A stretch of 7,289 bases of DNA from Pseudomonadota bacterium (GTDB lineage Bacteria; Myxococcota; Myxococcia; Myxococcales; Myxococcaceae): positions 1-7,289 of the forward strand of contig JAFADT010000688.1 in NCBI GenBank assembly GCA_023424585.1. Reading direction: 5' to 3'. Positions 1-6,599 of the stretch are shown here, piece after piece. The first letter of the stretch is position 1, and each line of letters begins with the position of its first letter. A model generated the notes under the pieces. The model saw only the letters and a list, made by a program, of their open reading frames with translations, was not told the origin of the DNA and did no database searches. The position numbers and the translations under genes were made by a program.

Positions 1-3000
1 CGGGATGCGCGGCGGCGAAAAGGTCAGCGCGGCGGCGGCCCGCTCGAAAGGACCGAGCACCGCGTCCATGAGCGGGGAGTGGAACGCGTGAGACACCTGG
101 AGCCGACGGGTGGTGACGCCGCGAGCCGTGAAGTCCCGCCCCAGCTCCACCACCGCCGCATCCGGGCCTGAGATGACGACGCTGGAGGGGCCGTTCACGG
201 CGGCGATCGCGACGGTGTCCCCGATGGAGGCGAGCGCCTCCCGCACGCGCGCTTCCTCCGAGAGCACAGCCAGCATCGCCCCGCCGGGTGGCAGCGCCTG
301 CATCAGCCTCGCGCGGGTCGCGATGAGCTTCAGCCCGTCTTCGAGGCTGAACACCCCGGCCACGCAGGCGGCGGCGTACTCGCCCACGCTGTGACCCAGG
401 ACGACGTCCGGCTCGATGCCCCAGGAGCGCCATAGCGTCGCGAGCGCGTACTCGAAAGCGAAGAGGGCCGGCTGGGTATAGAGCGTCTCGTGCAGCAGGG
501 GCGAGGGTGCGTCCAGGGGGAAGAGGACCTCCAGCAGCGGACGCTCCAGCAGCGGGCGCAGCAGCGCATCGCACTGCTCGAGCGCGCGGCGGAACGTCTG
601 CTGGGTCTGGAAGAGCTGCTGTCCCATGCCCGCGTACTGCGAGCCCTGCCCGGTGAACAGGAAGGCCACCTTCGCCCGCTCCCGGCCTGTCTTCCGGGCC
701 AGCGCGGGGCCGGGCGTGGGCGCGTCCTCGCAGCGGCCCGAGCGAGCGAACTCGCCGAGCCGGGCGCTCACCTCCGCTGCAGATGTGCCCACCACCGCCA
801 GCCGGTGATCGAAGTGGTCACGTCCGGCGCCAGCCGTGAAGCACACGTCCGCGAACGGTGCAGGGTGCGCGTCCAGGTGGCGCTGGTAGTGCCCGGCGAG
901 CTCCCGGAGCCCCTGCGCGTCGCGGGCCGACAGCACCAGCAGGTGGTGTGCTCGATCCTCCCTGTGCGGTGCGGCCACGAGGAGCGGCGGTTCCTCCAGG
1001 ATGACGTGCGCATTCGTCCCGCTGAAGCCAAACGAGCTCACCCCCGCCAGGCGCCTGCGCTCCGAGGTACGAAGCCAGTCCGCGCCCTCCCGCGAGACCT
1101 CCACCGGAAGGGTCTCGAGCCGCAGGAGCGGGTTGGGGTTCTCCAGGTGCAGGTGAGGGGGGATGCGCTGGTGCTGGAACGACAGGATGACCTTGCCAAG
1201 CCCCGCGAGGCCGGCGACCGCCTCTGTGTGGCCGACGTTCGTCTTGACGGAGCCGATGCGCAGCGGAGCGGTATAGGAGCGCCCCTCGCCATAGACGTTC
1301 GCCAGGGCCCTGACCTCGACGGGGTCGCCCAGCGAGGTCCCCGTGCCGTGGGCCTCCACATAGGAGACCTCGTCCGGGCGGACGCCCGCCATGGCGAGCG
1401 CACTGCGGATGACCGCCTCCTGTGACAACCCATTGGGCGCGGTGAGTCCGTTGCTGGCGCCGTCCTGGCGGATGGCGGTGCCCCGGATGACGGCGAGGAT
1501 GGGATCCCGGTCCGCGAGCGCCTCGGAGAGCCGCTTGAGCACCACGACGCCGCAACCCTCGCTGCGCACATAGCCGTCCGCGGCGCTGTCGAAAGTCTTG
1601 CACCGTCCGTCCGCCGCGAGCATGCCGGCGTTGGAGAACGTGACGCTCAGCTCCGGGGCGAGGAGCAGGTTCACGCCCGAGGCCAGCGCCAGGCGGCTCT
1701 CACCGGCGCGAAGGCTCTGGCACGCGGCATGGACGGCCACCAGCGACGACGAGCACGCCGTATCGATGGAGAGGGCAGGGCCCTGGAGCCCGAGCGCGTA
1801 CGCCACCCGCCCCGCTGCGATGGAAGGCGCGTTGCCGGTCGCGAAGTGGATGTCCAACTCCTGGTAGCGGCCGGCGCGCACCTGGAGCAGCTCGTAATCA
1901 TGGGTGGAGATGCCCACGAAGACGCCGGTGGCGCTGCCCGCGAGCGAGCCCGGCGCGATGCCGGCCCGCTCCAGCGCCTCCCACGTCACCTCCAGCAGCA
2001 GCCGCTGCTGTGGGTCCATGGCCGAGGCCTCGCGCGGAGAGATTCCGAAGAACCGCGCGTCGAATCGATCCACTCCCTCGAGGAACCCGCCGTACCGGCT
2101 CACCATCTTGCCCGGCGTGTCGAGCTCTGGGGCGTAGAAGCGCTCGACGTCCCAGCGGTCGCGGGGAACCTCCGTGATGGCGTCCACGCCGTCGCGCAGC
2201 AGCTCCCAGAAGCGCTCGGGCCCATCCACCTGTCCGGGCAGCCGGAACGCCATGCCGATGATCGCGATCGGCTCGTGGGTGGCCGAGGCACTCGGCGCCG
2301 GACGCTCCTCCTCCGGGACCGGGCGCGGACGCACCGGTTCCACGGGCCCGGCGACACGGGCGGGGGAGGGCCCACCCGAGGCACCCCGGTGCAGCATCTC
2401 CGCCAGGGCGCGAGGCGTCCCGAAGCGGAAGAAGCTCGTCACGTCGAGCTCGGCGCCCAGTCGCTGGCCCAGGTGCGTGCGCAGGCCGTGGAGATCCAAC
2501 GAGTCCAGCCCCAGCTCCACCCAGGCGCGCGTCGGAGTGAGATCCCGTGCGCGCTCCCCGAGCACCTCGCGAACGGCATGCGCGATGGCCGTGGATACTT
2601 CGTCCAGGCTCCCGGCCATGACCCCAGGAGCGTCGGCCCCCGAGGGACCGCGGTGGCGCGACTCCAGGCGGTGACGGAGGTCATATTCGACGAGGACCCC
2701 GTGGCCCTGATTGGCCAGGTCGCCCGGTCTGTAGCCGTGAACGAGCCCGCGAACCTCCGCGCCATGGCTGACGTGCAGGCGCAGGATGGGGTCACTCGGG
2801 AGCCCGGAGGCGTCCCGTCGCTGGATGTAGTCCTCCAGGGGGACGTCCGCGTGCCGTCCGTAGTCGCGGCAGAGCGTCACCGCGACGACGCACTCCACGT
2901 CCGCGCGCGCGGTGCACCATTGCAGCATGAACTCCAGGAGCTGATCCCCCAGGCCCTGCTGCTGGGCCTCGGGGAGGACATTGAGCGCGAGCAGCTGGAC

Positions 3001-3318
3001 GACCGGATGAGCCGGTCCATGCAGCCGCCACACCTCCGTGCTGGTGGTGGAGCGCAGCGCGGCGGTGTCCTGGATGCGTTGCGCGTAGAGGACCCCCAGC
3101 ACGCGACCGTCCACCGCGAGCACACAGTGCTCCCGGGGCGAGCGCTCCACGCGGTGGCGCAGCGTCTCCACCGTCATCCGTAGCGGCTCCGGCCAGCACG
3201 CCTCCTCCAGCCGCACCAGGGCCGGGAGGTCGTCCGGGACGGGATGCCGGAGGACGTAGCCGCGTTGATCAAGGCCGGTCCGGGCCGCGGCCAGGAGGAA
3301 AGAAGCCCTGTCACTCAT
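1..3318 (-). CDS. Modular type I polyketide synthase, GNAT-ACP loading module plus KS-AT (3' end outside window)
   Basis: This is the first protein of a polyketide assembly line. It reads without interruption for 1106 codons from the ATG at 3318 to the window edge. Residues about 20-215 form a GNAT-like loading domain with W42, T148, H182 and R197. Their spacing (106, 34, 15) equals that of the CurA loading GNAT residues W249, T355, H389 and R404 as I recall them. Residues about 238-312 are an ACP with its phosphopantetheine serine at S273 in LGLDSLDL. Residues about 348-773 are a ketosynthase with C522 (DTACSSS), H657 (EAHGTGT) and H697 (NVGHTEA), so it is condensation-competent. From about residue 884 there is an acyltransferase with GHSVGE (S977) and HAFH (1077-1080), which points to malonyl-CoA. 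The family precedent is decarboxylation of malonyl-CoA and acetyl transfer to the ACP, although acyl transfer by this domain class has been debated. Any reductive domains lie beyond base 1. A GGGGGAG ribosome site precedes the start, 43 bases after the upstream gene. Confidence 0.97.
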   Translation of the reverse strand, partial: MSDRASFLLAAARTGLDQRGYVLRHPVPDDLPALVRLEEACWPEPLRMTVETLRHRVERSPREHCVLAVDGRVLGVLYAQRIQDTAALRSTTSTEVWRLHGPAHPVVQLLALNVLPEAQQQGLGDQLLEFMLQWCTARADVECVVAVTLCRDYGRHADVPLEDYIQRRDASGLPSDPILRLHVSHGAEVRGLVHGYRPGDLANQGHGVLVEYDLRHRLESRHRGPSGADAPGVMAGSLDEVSTAIAHAVREVLGERARDLTPTRAWVELGLDSLDLHGLRTHLGQRLGAELDVTSFFRFGTPRALAEMLHRGASGGPSPARVAGPVEPVRPRPVPEEERPAPSASATHEPIAIIGMAFRLPGQVDGPERFWELLRDGVDAITEVPRDRWDVERFYAPELDTPGKMVSRYGGFLEGVDRFDARFFGISPREASAMDPQQRLLLEVTWEALERAGIAPGSLAGSATGVFVGISTHDYELLQVRAGRYQELDIHFATGNAPSIAAGRVAYALGLQGPALSIDTACSSSLVAVHAACQSLRAGESRLALASGVNLLLAPELSVTFSNAGMLAADGRCKTFDSAADGYVRSEGCGVVVLKRLSEALADRDPILAVIRGTAIRQDGASNGLTAPNGLSQEAVIRSALAMAGVRPDEVSYVEAHGTGTSLGDPVEVRALANVYGEGRSYTAPLRIGSVKTNVGHTEAVAGLAGLGKVILSFQHQRIPPHLHLENPNPLLRLETLPVEVSREGADWLRTSERRRLAGVSSFGFSGTNAHVILEEPPLLVAAPHREDRAHHLLVLSARDAQGLRELAGHYQRHLDAHPAPFADVCFTAGAGRDHFDHRLAVVGTSAAEVSARLGEFARSGRCEDAPTPGPALARKTGRERAKVAFLFTGQGSQYAGMGQQLFQTQQTFRRALEQCDALLRPLLERPLLEVLFPLDAPSPLLHETLYTQPALFAFEYALATLWRSWGIEPDVVLGHSVGEYAAACVAGVFSLEDGLKLIATRARLMQALPPGGAMLAVLSEEARVREALASIGDTVAIAAVNGPSSVVISGPDAAVVELGRDFTARGVTTRRLQVSHAFHSPLMDAVLGPFERAAAALTFSPPRIP

Positions 3319-3321
3319 GGG

Positions 3322-3329
3322 CTCCCCCT
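3322..3329 (-). promoter_or_regulatory. Ribosome binding site of the PKS gene
   Basis: On the minus strand AGGGGGAG ends three bases before the ATG at 3318, or five bases if AGGGGG is the pairing core. It supports this start, which sits just ahead of the GNAT fold and leaves no room for an upstream domain in this protein. Confidence 0.6.
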
Positions 3330-3361
3330 GGAGGGCCGGAACGGTGGGGGGTGCGGGGCCG

Positions 3362-3601
3362 CTACTCGACCTGGATCTTGAGCTTCTGCGGCTTCGGCGT
3401 GGAGGCCTCTTCCACCTGTTGCAACTGGTGGTCGACGATCTCCATGAAGCCCTTGAGCATCTCCGCGTTCGCCTTCAGCACGCTCTTGCGCAGGGTGAAG
3501 TAGATGGTGCGCTCGGCTTCGAGGTTGGCGATGAGCTGCTCTTGAACGGCCGCCATCAGCCTGGCACCAAACGACTTGGGCAGCTCGCGTTGCGTGGTCA
3601 T
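3362..3601 (-). CDS. Small helical protein of unknown function, 79 aa
   Basis: I do not recognise a family for this 79-residue protein. It looks real because the start has a strong AAAGGAG site five bases upstream and because it fits tightly between two same-strand genes (75 and 43 bases). Residues about 8-66 are predicted by eye to be almost wholly helical and amphipathic, with many Glu, Lys and Gln residues and regularly spaced Leu, Ile and Val (AVQEQLIANLEAERTIYF, LKANAEMLKGFMEIVDHQL). The tail is Pro/Lys-rich and ends in KLKIQVE. It has no cysteine, no signal peptide and no transmembrane segment, and nothing suggests an enzyme. The composition fits a coiled-coil or oligomer-forming adaptor, and its position suggests it partners the ArsA-like ATPase or the PKS. 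That partnership is inference only. Confidence 0.8.
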   Translation of the reverse strand: MTTQRELPKSFGARLMAAVQEQLIANLEAERTIYFTLRKSVLKANAEMLKGFMEIVDHQLQQVEEASTPKPQKLKIQVE

Positions 3602-3606
3602 GACAG

Positions 3607-3613
3607 CTCCTTT
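3607..3613 (-). promoter_or_regulatory. Ribosome binding site of the 79-aa gene
   Basis: AAAGGAG on the minus strand is followed by a five-base spacer (CTGTC) and the ATG at 3601. It is among the strongest Shine-Dalgarno matches in the window and is the main reason for accepting this small gene and its start. Confidence 0.75.
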
Positions 3614-3676
3614 GCTGCGTGGGGTGTCTTGGTTTCTCGCTGGACTCGTGGAGCTCTAACAACGGAGGAGTCTCCA

Positions 3677-4858
3677 TTACTTCTGGAAGATGACCTGCAA
3701 TTCGTTGGCGTTCTTCTTCGCGGTCACCGACGAGTAATGGAGCATCGCGGTCGGCAGCGGGACGTAGCGCTTGAAGTTTCCGATGCGGATGACCAGGTCG
3801 TTCTCCGAGCGCGTCATCGTCAGCTCGCGCTTGTCCACGAACGGGAGGTTCATCTTCAGCACGTAGCCATCTCCCTCCTTGGCGAAGGCATAGGAGGGCT
3901 GGCTGACATAGCACTGGGTGGGGTCCTCCTTCTTGTAGAGGACGTCCGCCACCTCGCCCAGTCTTTCCATGCCCATCACTTCGCTGGCGAAGTAGGGGAC
4001 GGGGACCACCGGCACGGGGCTGAAATACTCATTCACCTCCTGGCAGTAGCGCGCCTGGTTCTCCGCCCACCGCGAGAAGTAGCCCTCCGCCGCCGGCATG
4101 ACGCGGTTGATGACCACCATCTCCGTCGTCATTCCATACAGATTGAAATACATGTAGGCGCGCTGGGTCTCCCGGATGACCATCTTCTCGGGGTTGCAGA
4201 CCAGGCGCACCGTCGTCTGCGTGGGGTCCAGCAGGCGCTTCTGGATGCCATTGAGCTCGGAGAACATCCCCTTGAGGCTGTTGAAGTAGTCATCCTCCGG
4301 GATGCCCATCTTGGAGGAGCTCTTGCCCAGGAGGGGCCGCACCAGCTTGCCGACCTGTCGGTCGAAGCTGAAGCGCGTCTTGACGTACCACTCGAGCGTC
4401 GCGGTGATGTTGACGAAGCGCAACGACTCGCTGGTGGGAGGGCAATCCACCACGATGGTGTCGTAGAGGTTCTTGTTGATGTAGCGGTTGATGAAGATGA
4501 GCGCGACGACGTCCTCCATGCCGGGGAGGATCGCCACCTCTTCGGCCACCACGTCCGCGACGCCGGCGGAGGCGAAGAGCGAGGCCAGGTACTGGTAGAT
4601 GGTGCTCCACTCGCGCTCGAGCTCCTCGGCGACGTCGATCTCCTGGATCTCCAGGTTGTCAGCCACCTTCGTGGGCCGGCCCTTGTTGTGGTCGAAGAGG
4701 CTGAGGTCCAGGTTGAAGGAGTCCGCGAGGCTGTGCGCCAGATCGAAGGAGAGGATGAGGGTGCGGGAGCCCTTCTGGGAGGCCGCCAGTCCCGTCGCCG
4801 CGGCAACGGTCGTCTTCCCGACGCCGCCCTTCCCTGAAATCATGATGATGCGAGCCAT
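3677..4858 (-). CDS. ArsA/Get3-family ATPase with C-terminal HSP20-like domain
   Basis: This is a cytosolic P-loop ATPase of the SIMIBI class, 393 residues. The N-terminus carries the deviant Walker A motif GKGGVGKT (9-16) with signature lysine K10. Residues 39-43 are DLAHS, where ArsA and Get3 usually have DPAHS. PGMED lies at 112-116, and a Walker B/switch II segment DCPPTSESLRF at 138-148 replaces the usual D-x-A-P-T-G-H-T-L-R. NPE at 222-224 is the adenine-side loop typical of the family. There is a single ATPase unit, so it should act as a dimer. Residues about 325-393 match the HSP20-like beta-sandwich often fused to prokaryotic ArsA-like proteins (LPFVDK and the RYVPLP region). No CxxC zinc motif of eukaryotic Get3 is present. 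Known relatives energise arsenite efflux or chaperone membrane proteins; no ars genes are nearby, so an arsenite role is unlikely. The gene lies 77 bases after the patatin gene and 75 before the 79-aa gene. Confidence 0.93.
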   Translation of the reverse strand: MARIIMISGKGGVGKTTVAAATGLAASQKGSRTLILSFDLAHSLADSFNLDLSLFDHNKGRPTKVADNLEIQEIDVAEELEREWSTIYQYLASLFASAGVADVVAEEVAILPGMEDVVALIFINRYINKNLYDTIVVDCPPTSESLRFVNITATLEWYVKTRFSFDRQVGKLVRPLLGKSSSKMGIPEDDYFNSLKGMFSELNGIQKRLLDPTQTTVRLVCNPEKMVIRETQRAYMYFNLYGMTTEMVVINRVMPAAEGYFSRWAENQARYCQEVNEYFSPVPVVPVPYFASEVMGMERLGEVADVLYKKEDPTQCYVSQPSYAFAKEGDGYVLKMNLPFVDKRELTMTRSENDLVIRIGNFKRYVPLPTAMLHYSSVTAKKNANELQVIFQK

Positions 4859-4863
4859 TCAGA

Positions 4864-4876
4864 TACCCCTGGGGTA
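4864..4876. repeat. Perfect palindrome overlapping the ATPase gene's ribosome site
   Basis: TACCCC-T-GGGGTA is a perfect 6+1+6 inverted repeat that ends five bases before the ATPase start codon at 4858. On the minus strand its AGGGG (4866-4870) is the best ribosome-binding match, with a seven-base spacer. In RNA it could close as a five-base-pair stem with a CAG loop and mask that site. It could also be a short operator or chance. Confidence 0.45.
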
Positions 4877-4935
4877 ACGGGAGACGACGAAGAGACGAAG
4901 GAGGTGCCGCCGGGCGCCGATGCTCTGGCGCGAGG

Positions 4936-5979
4936 TCAGGGAGGGGTGAGGTCGGTCACGATGAGCGAGCCGCCGGCCCCGGTGGGCGTCTGGTGCGGGC
5001 GCGACTGACGGAGCCAGTGGTGCTGCATCCACCGCAAGGCTCCGCTCAGGTCTGCGTCGTCCGCGATGCCGAGCAGCTTCTCCACCACGTTTGGCATCAG
5101 GTCGACGGGGATCACCGGCAGCCAGGCGTTGGTCATGGGGACGGCGTCCTGGAGCGGGGGATTGAGCCGGAAGAAGTTCTGCTCGCCGAGGATCTGGAGG
5201 CACTGGAAGCTCACGGCCTCCACGCCGCTGGCGAAGACCATCTCCAGCAGCAGGCCGGGCTGCTTGAGGTCGAGCACCCACTGGCGAGGGCCCCAGTCCC
5301 CGTCCTCGGAGGCGATGTAGCGGCGGTTCAGGCCTCCGCCCACGGAGAACAGCTGGATGTCGGGCGGCTCGAACTTGTCGCCGCGCAGGCCCTCGGCGAG
5401 GGCGCACATGCTCGGGTTGTTGGCGTAGATGCCGGCGTCGACGAAGCCCTCGAAGATGGGGAAGCCCATGGGGCTGGCGGCGGTCCGTAGGCCCACGTCG
5501 ACAGCGAGCTCGCCGTGGTCGCCGTTGGGGTCGCGGGTGGACAGGGTGCTGAAGATCCGCGGTGCCCAGCTGCGCTGGCGGCCGCCGCGGCCCTGGTTGT
5601 CCAGCTCGAAGGTGGGGATGACGACCTGCCGCGTGAGCTGGCCCAGGGTCTCGTCTCCCAGCAATGCCTCCAGGGCCCTGCGCGCCTCGTGGTTGGTGTA
5701 GGTCGCGGTCGACAGCGGGCTGAACGCATGCTGGGGAAGGTTCAGCGTGAAGTAGCGGGAGTCGGACCAGAAATCGATGGCCACCTGGAGCTGCTCCGCC
5801 GGAGAGGTCCCCGATGCGAGGATCAGCGCGGAGATGCCGCCCGCCGACGTGCCCGAAAAGGCATCCACGTCATTGAGGAAGGGGAACATCGCGTTGAGGC
5901 GCTGGAGGAGCCGCAGGCTGATAAGGGTATGCAACCCCCCTCCGTCCAGGCAGAGGACCTTGAGACCGGTGGGTGCCAT
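4936..5979 (-). CDS. Patatin-like phospholipase / lipid acyl hydrolase
   Basis: This 347-residue serine hydrolase has the patatin fold. The glycine-rich oxyanion segment DGGG is at 12-15, directly after the first beta strand. The nucleophile elbow GTSAGG is at 43-48 with S45 as nucleophile. The dyad aspartate D181 lies in VDAGIYANNPS, the usual second block of the family. In most patatins the dyad motif is D-G-G or D-G-A; here it reads D-A-G, but the aspartate and the following ANNP are kept. Family members hydrolyse acyl esters of phospholipids and other lipids through the Ser-Asp dyad. No signal peptide or membrane helix is visible, so it is probably cytosolic. The ATG at 5979 comes four residues before the first conserved strand and has AAGGA six bases upstream. 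It is the first gene of the minus-strand cluster. Its substrate and its link to the polyketide are unknown. Confidence 0.94.
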   Translation of the reverse strand: MAPTGLKVLCLDGGGLHTLISLRLLQRLNAMFPFLNDVDAFSGTSAGGISALILASGTSPAEQLQVAIDFWSDSRYFTLNLPQHAFSPLSTATYTNHEARRALEALLGDETLGQLTRQVVIPTFELDNQGRGGRQRSWAPRIFSTLSTRDPNGDHGELAVDVGLRTAASPMGFPIFEGFVDAGIYANNPSMCALAEGLRGDKFEPPDIQLFSVGGGLNRRYIASEDGDWGPRQWVLDLKQPGLLLEMVFASGVEAVSFQCLQILGEQNFFRLNPPLQDAVPMTNAWLPVIPVDLMPNVVEKLLGIADDADLSGALRWMQHHWLRQSRPHQTPTGAGGSLIVTDLTPP

Positions 5980-5985
5980 TGGAAG

Positions 5986-5990
5986 TCCTT
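5986..5990 (-). promoter_or_regulatory. Ribosome binding site of the patatin gene
   Basis: AAGGA on the minus strand lies six bases before the ATG at 5979. It supports this start over any downstream Met, all of which would remove the DGGG motif. Confidence 0.6.
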
Positions 5991-6233
5991 GCAGATATCG
6001 AGGTTTCAGCGCCGACCCGGGAATTCGTACCCAGATGCAAGGGTGGGGAACAGTCCGCAGCGCGTCGCGCCCTTCAGGACCACGCCATGGGTTGAGTCAG
6101 GGTGAACGCGGCATGAGGGCGCGGATTCGCGAGCACGTTCGACCTGGATCCGAGGTAAATCATTGCCGCGCGGAGGCGTCTGGCGCGCCAAGTACCTGGA
6201 ATCGTGGCGGGAAACTGCGAGAGGCAGACTTGG

Positions 6234-6269
6234 TGAGTAGCTGTCGCCGCGCTTCGCATTGACTACTCA
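6234..6269. repeat. Inverted repeat TGAGTAG / CTACTCA
   Basis: TGAGTAG (6234-6240) and CTACTCA (6263-6269) are perfect seven-base inverted copies separated by 22 bases. The centre-to-centre distance of 29 bases is close to three helical turns, which would suit a looping or dimeric DNA-binding protein. Without a nearby regulator gene this is only a candidate operator, and a chance match is possible. Confidence 0.35.
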
Positions 6270-6273
6270 TGGG

Positions 6274-6289
6274 CAGGGTTTCCGCCCTG
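6274..6289. repeat. Short hairpin CAGGG / CCCTG
   Basis: CAGGG (6274-6278), a six-base loop TTTCCG and CCCTG (6285-6289) form a five-base-pair stem. No T-run follows on either strand, so it is not a convincing intrinsic terminator. Confidence 0.3.
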
Positions 6290-6574
6290 GTGCGTGATCA
6301 ATGGCATGCGTGCCTGGTGGGTTGTCAGGATGGGGTGCGTGGGCTTGCCTGACGCGCTGCCTTTGGGCAACCACGGCACGCCCATCCGACAAGATTTCGT
6401 TGCGAAGGTTTGCGACCTCTCCGTTCAAGGGGCTGGCGCGTGGCCCTGGAAGGTCTGTGGTGGGACGCTGGACGGACTGGAGGAACACGAACTCGAAGCG
6501 TTGCCGATGCGGAAGTGGAGGCATTCAGCGGTTCATTGCGGTGGCAGTGTGGATGGTGTTGTGCCGCTCCGGAT

Positions 6575-6599
6575 TGTTGAGACACCGGGTTGGTCGTAG
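6575..6599. repeat. Possible decayed insertion-sequence end
   Basis: The bases from TGTTGAGACACCGGG onward lie immediately beyond the stop codon of the transposase fragment. That is where an IS3-family element would have its right terminal repeat, which typically begins with TG. No second copy is visible inside the window, because the other end of the element is lost, so this rests on position alone. Confidence 0.25.

Larger units (their letters stand above)
5980..6599. other. Non-coding leader region upstream of the minus-strand operon
   Basis: I can support no gene in these 620 bases. The open frames here are short, overlap one another in all directions, lack good ribosome sites and show no recognisable motif. 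The region should contain the promoter and leader of the minus-strand operon starting at 5979, but I found no convincing -35/-10 pair and no GG-N10-GC sigma-54 element. It holds two inverted repeats (6234-6269 and 6274-6289) and a TGGCGCGCCA palindrome at 6181-6190, offset within a denser GC stretch. It lies beside a transposase remnant and may be partly decayed mobile-element DNA. Confidence 0.55.

Noticed and set aside
490..1425. Long plus-strand open frame opposite the PKS
   Set aside because: It is antisense to the KS-AT part of the PKS, whose catalytic motifs are all in the minus frame. GC-rich genes commonly leave the opposite strand open.
1729..3183. 484-codon plus-strand open frame
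   Set aside because: It lies wholly opposite the GNAT-ACP-KS coding sequence, is Arg/Gly/Ala/His-rich with no motifs, and is a codon-bias shadow.
1..3318. Trans-AT type PKS
   Set aside because: GNAT starters are frequent in trans-AT systems, but here an acyltransferase with GHSVGE and HAFH directly follows the ketosynthase, so it is a cis-AT module.
3362..3601. Small protein as a tail-anchored client of the Get3-like ATPase
   Set aside because: Its C-terminus (KPQKLKIQVE) is polar and no transmembrane helix is present.
3317..4837. 506-codon plus-strand open frame
   Set aside because: It runs across the small gene, an intergenic gap and the ATPase gene on the other strand. The minus strand carries the Walker A motif and ribosome sites.
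3677..4858. Arsenite efflux ATPase
   Set aside because: There is no arsB, arsR or arsC nearby, only one ATPase unit is present, and the motifs deviate from ArsA.
4936..5979. Patatin as a CBASS-type (CapV-like) anti-phage effector
   Set aside because: No cyclic-nucleotide synthase or other defence gene is adjacent, and the gene is packed with the ATPase and PKS genes.
6016..6026. Adjacent SmaI and EcoRI-like sites suggesting a cloning scar
   Set aside because: The flanking bases do not match a common polylinker, and two adjacent six-base sites can occur by chance.
6005..6055. tRNA-like T-arm (TACGAAT loop) on the minus strand
   Set aside because: The putative stem has a mismatch, and no matching acceptor, D or anticodon arms can be folded around it.
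6274..6289. Intrinsic terminator
   Set aside because: The stem is only five base pairs and neither strand has a following T-run.
6480..6599. Faint resemblance of IQRFIAVAVWMVL (plus strand) to the C-terminal helix of IS4/Tn5-type transposases
   Set aside because: Only about 13 residues look similar, other frames do not extend it, and no catalytic residue is visible.
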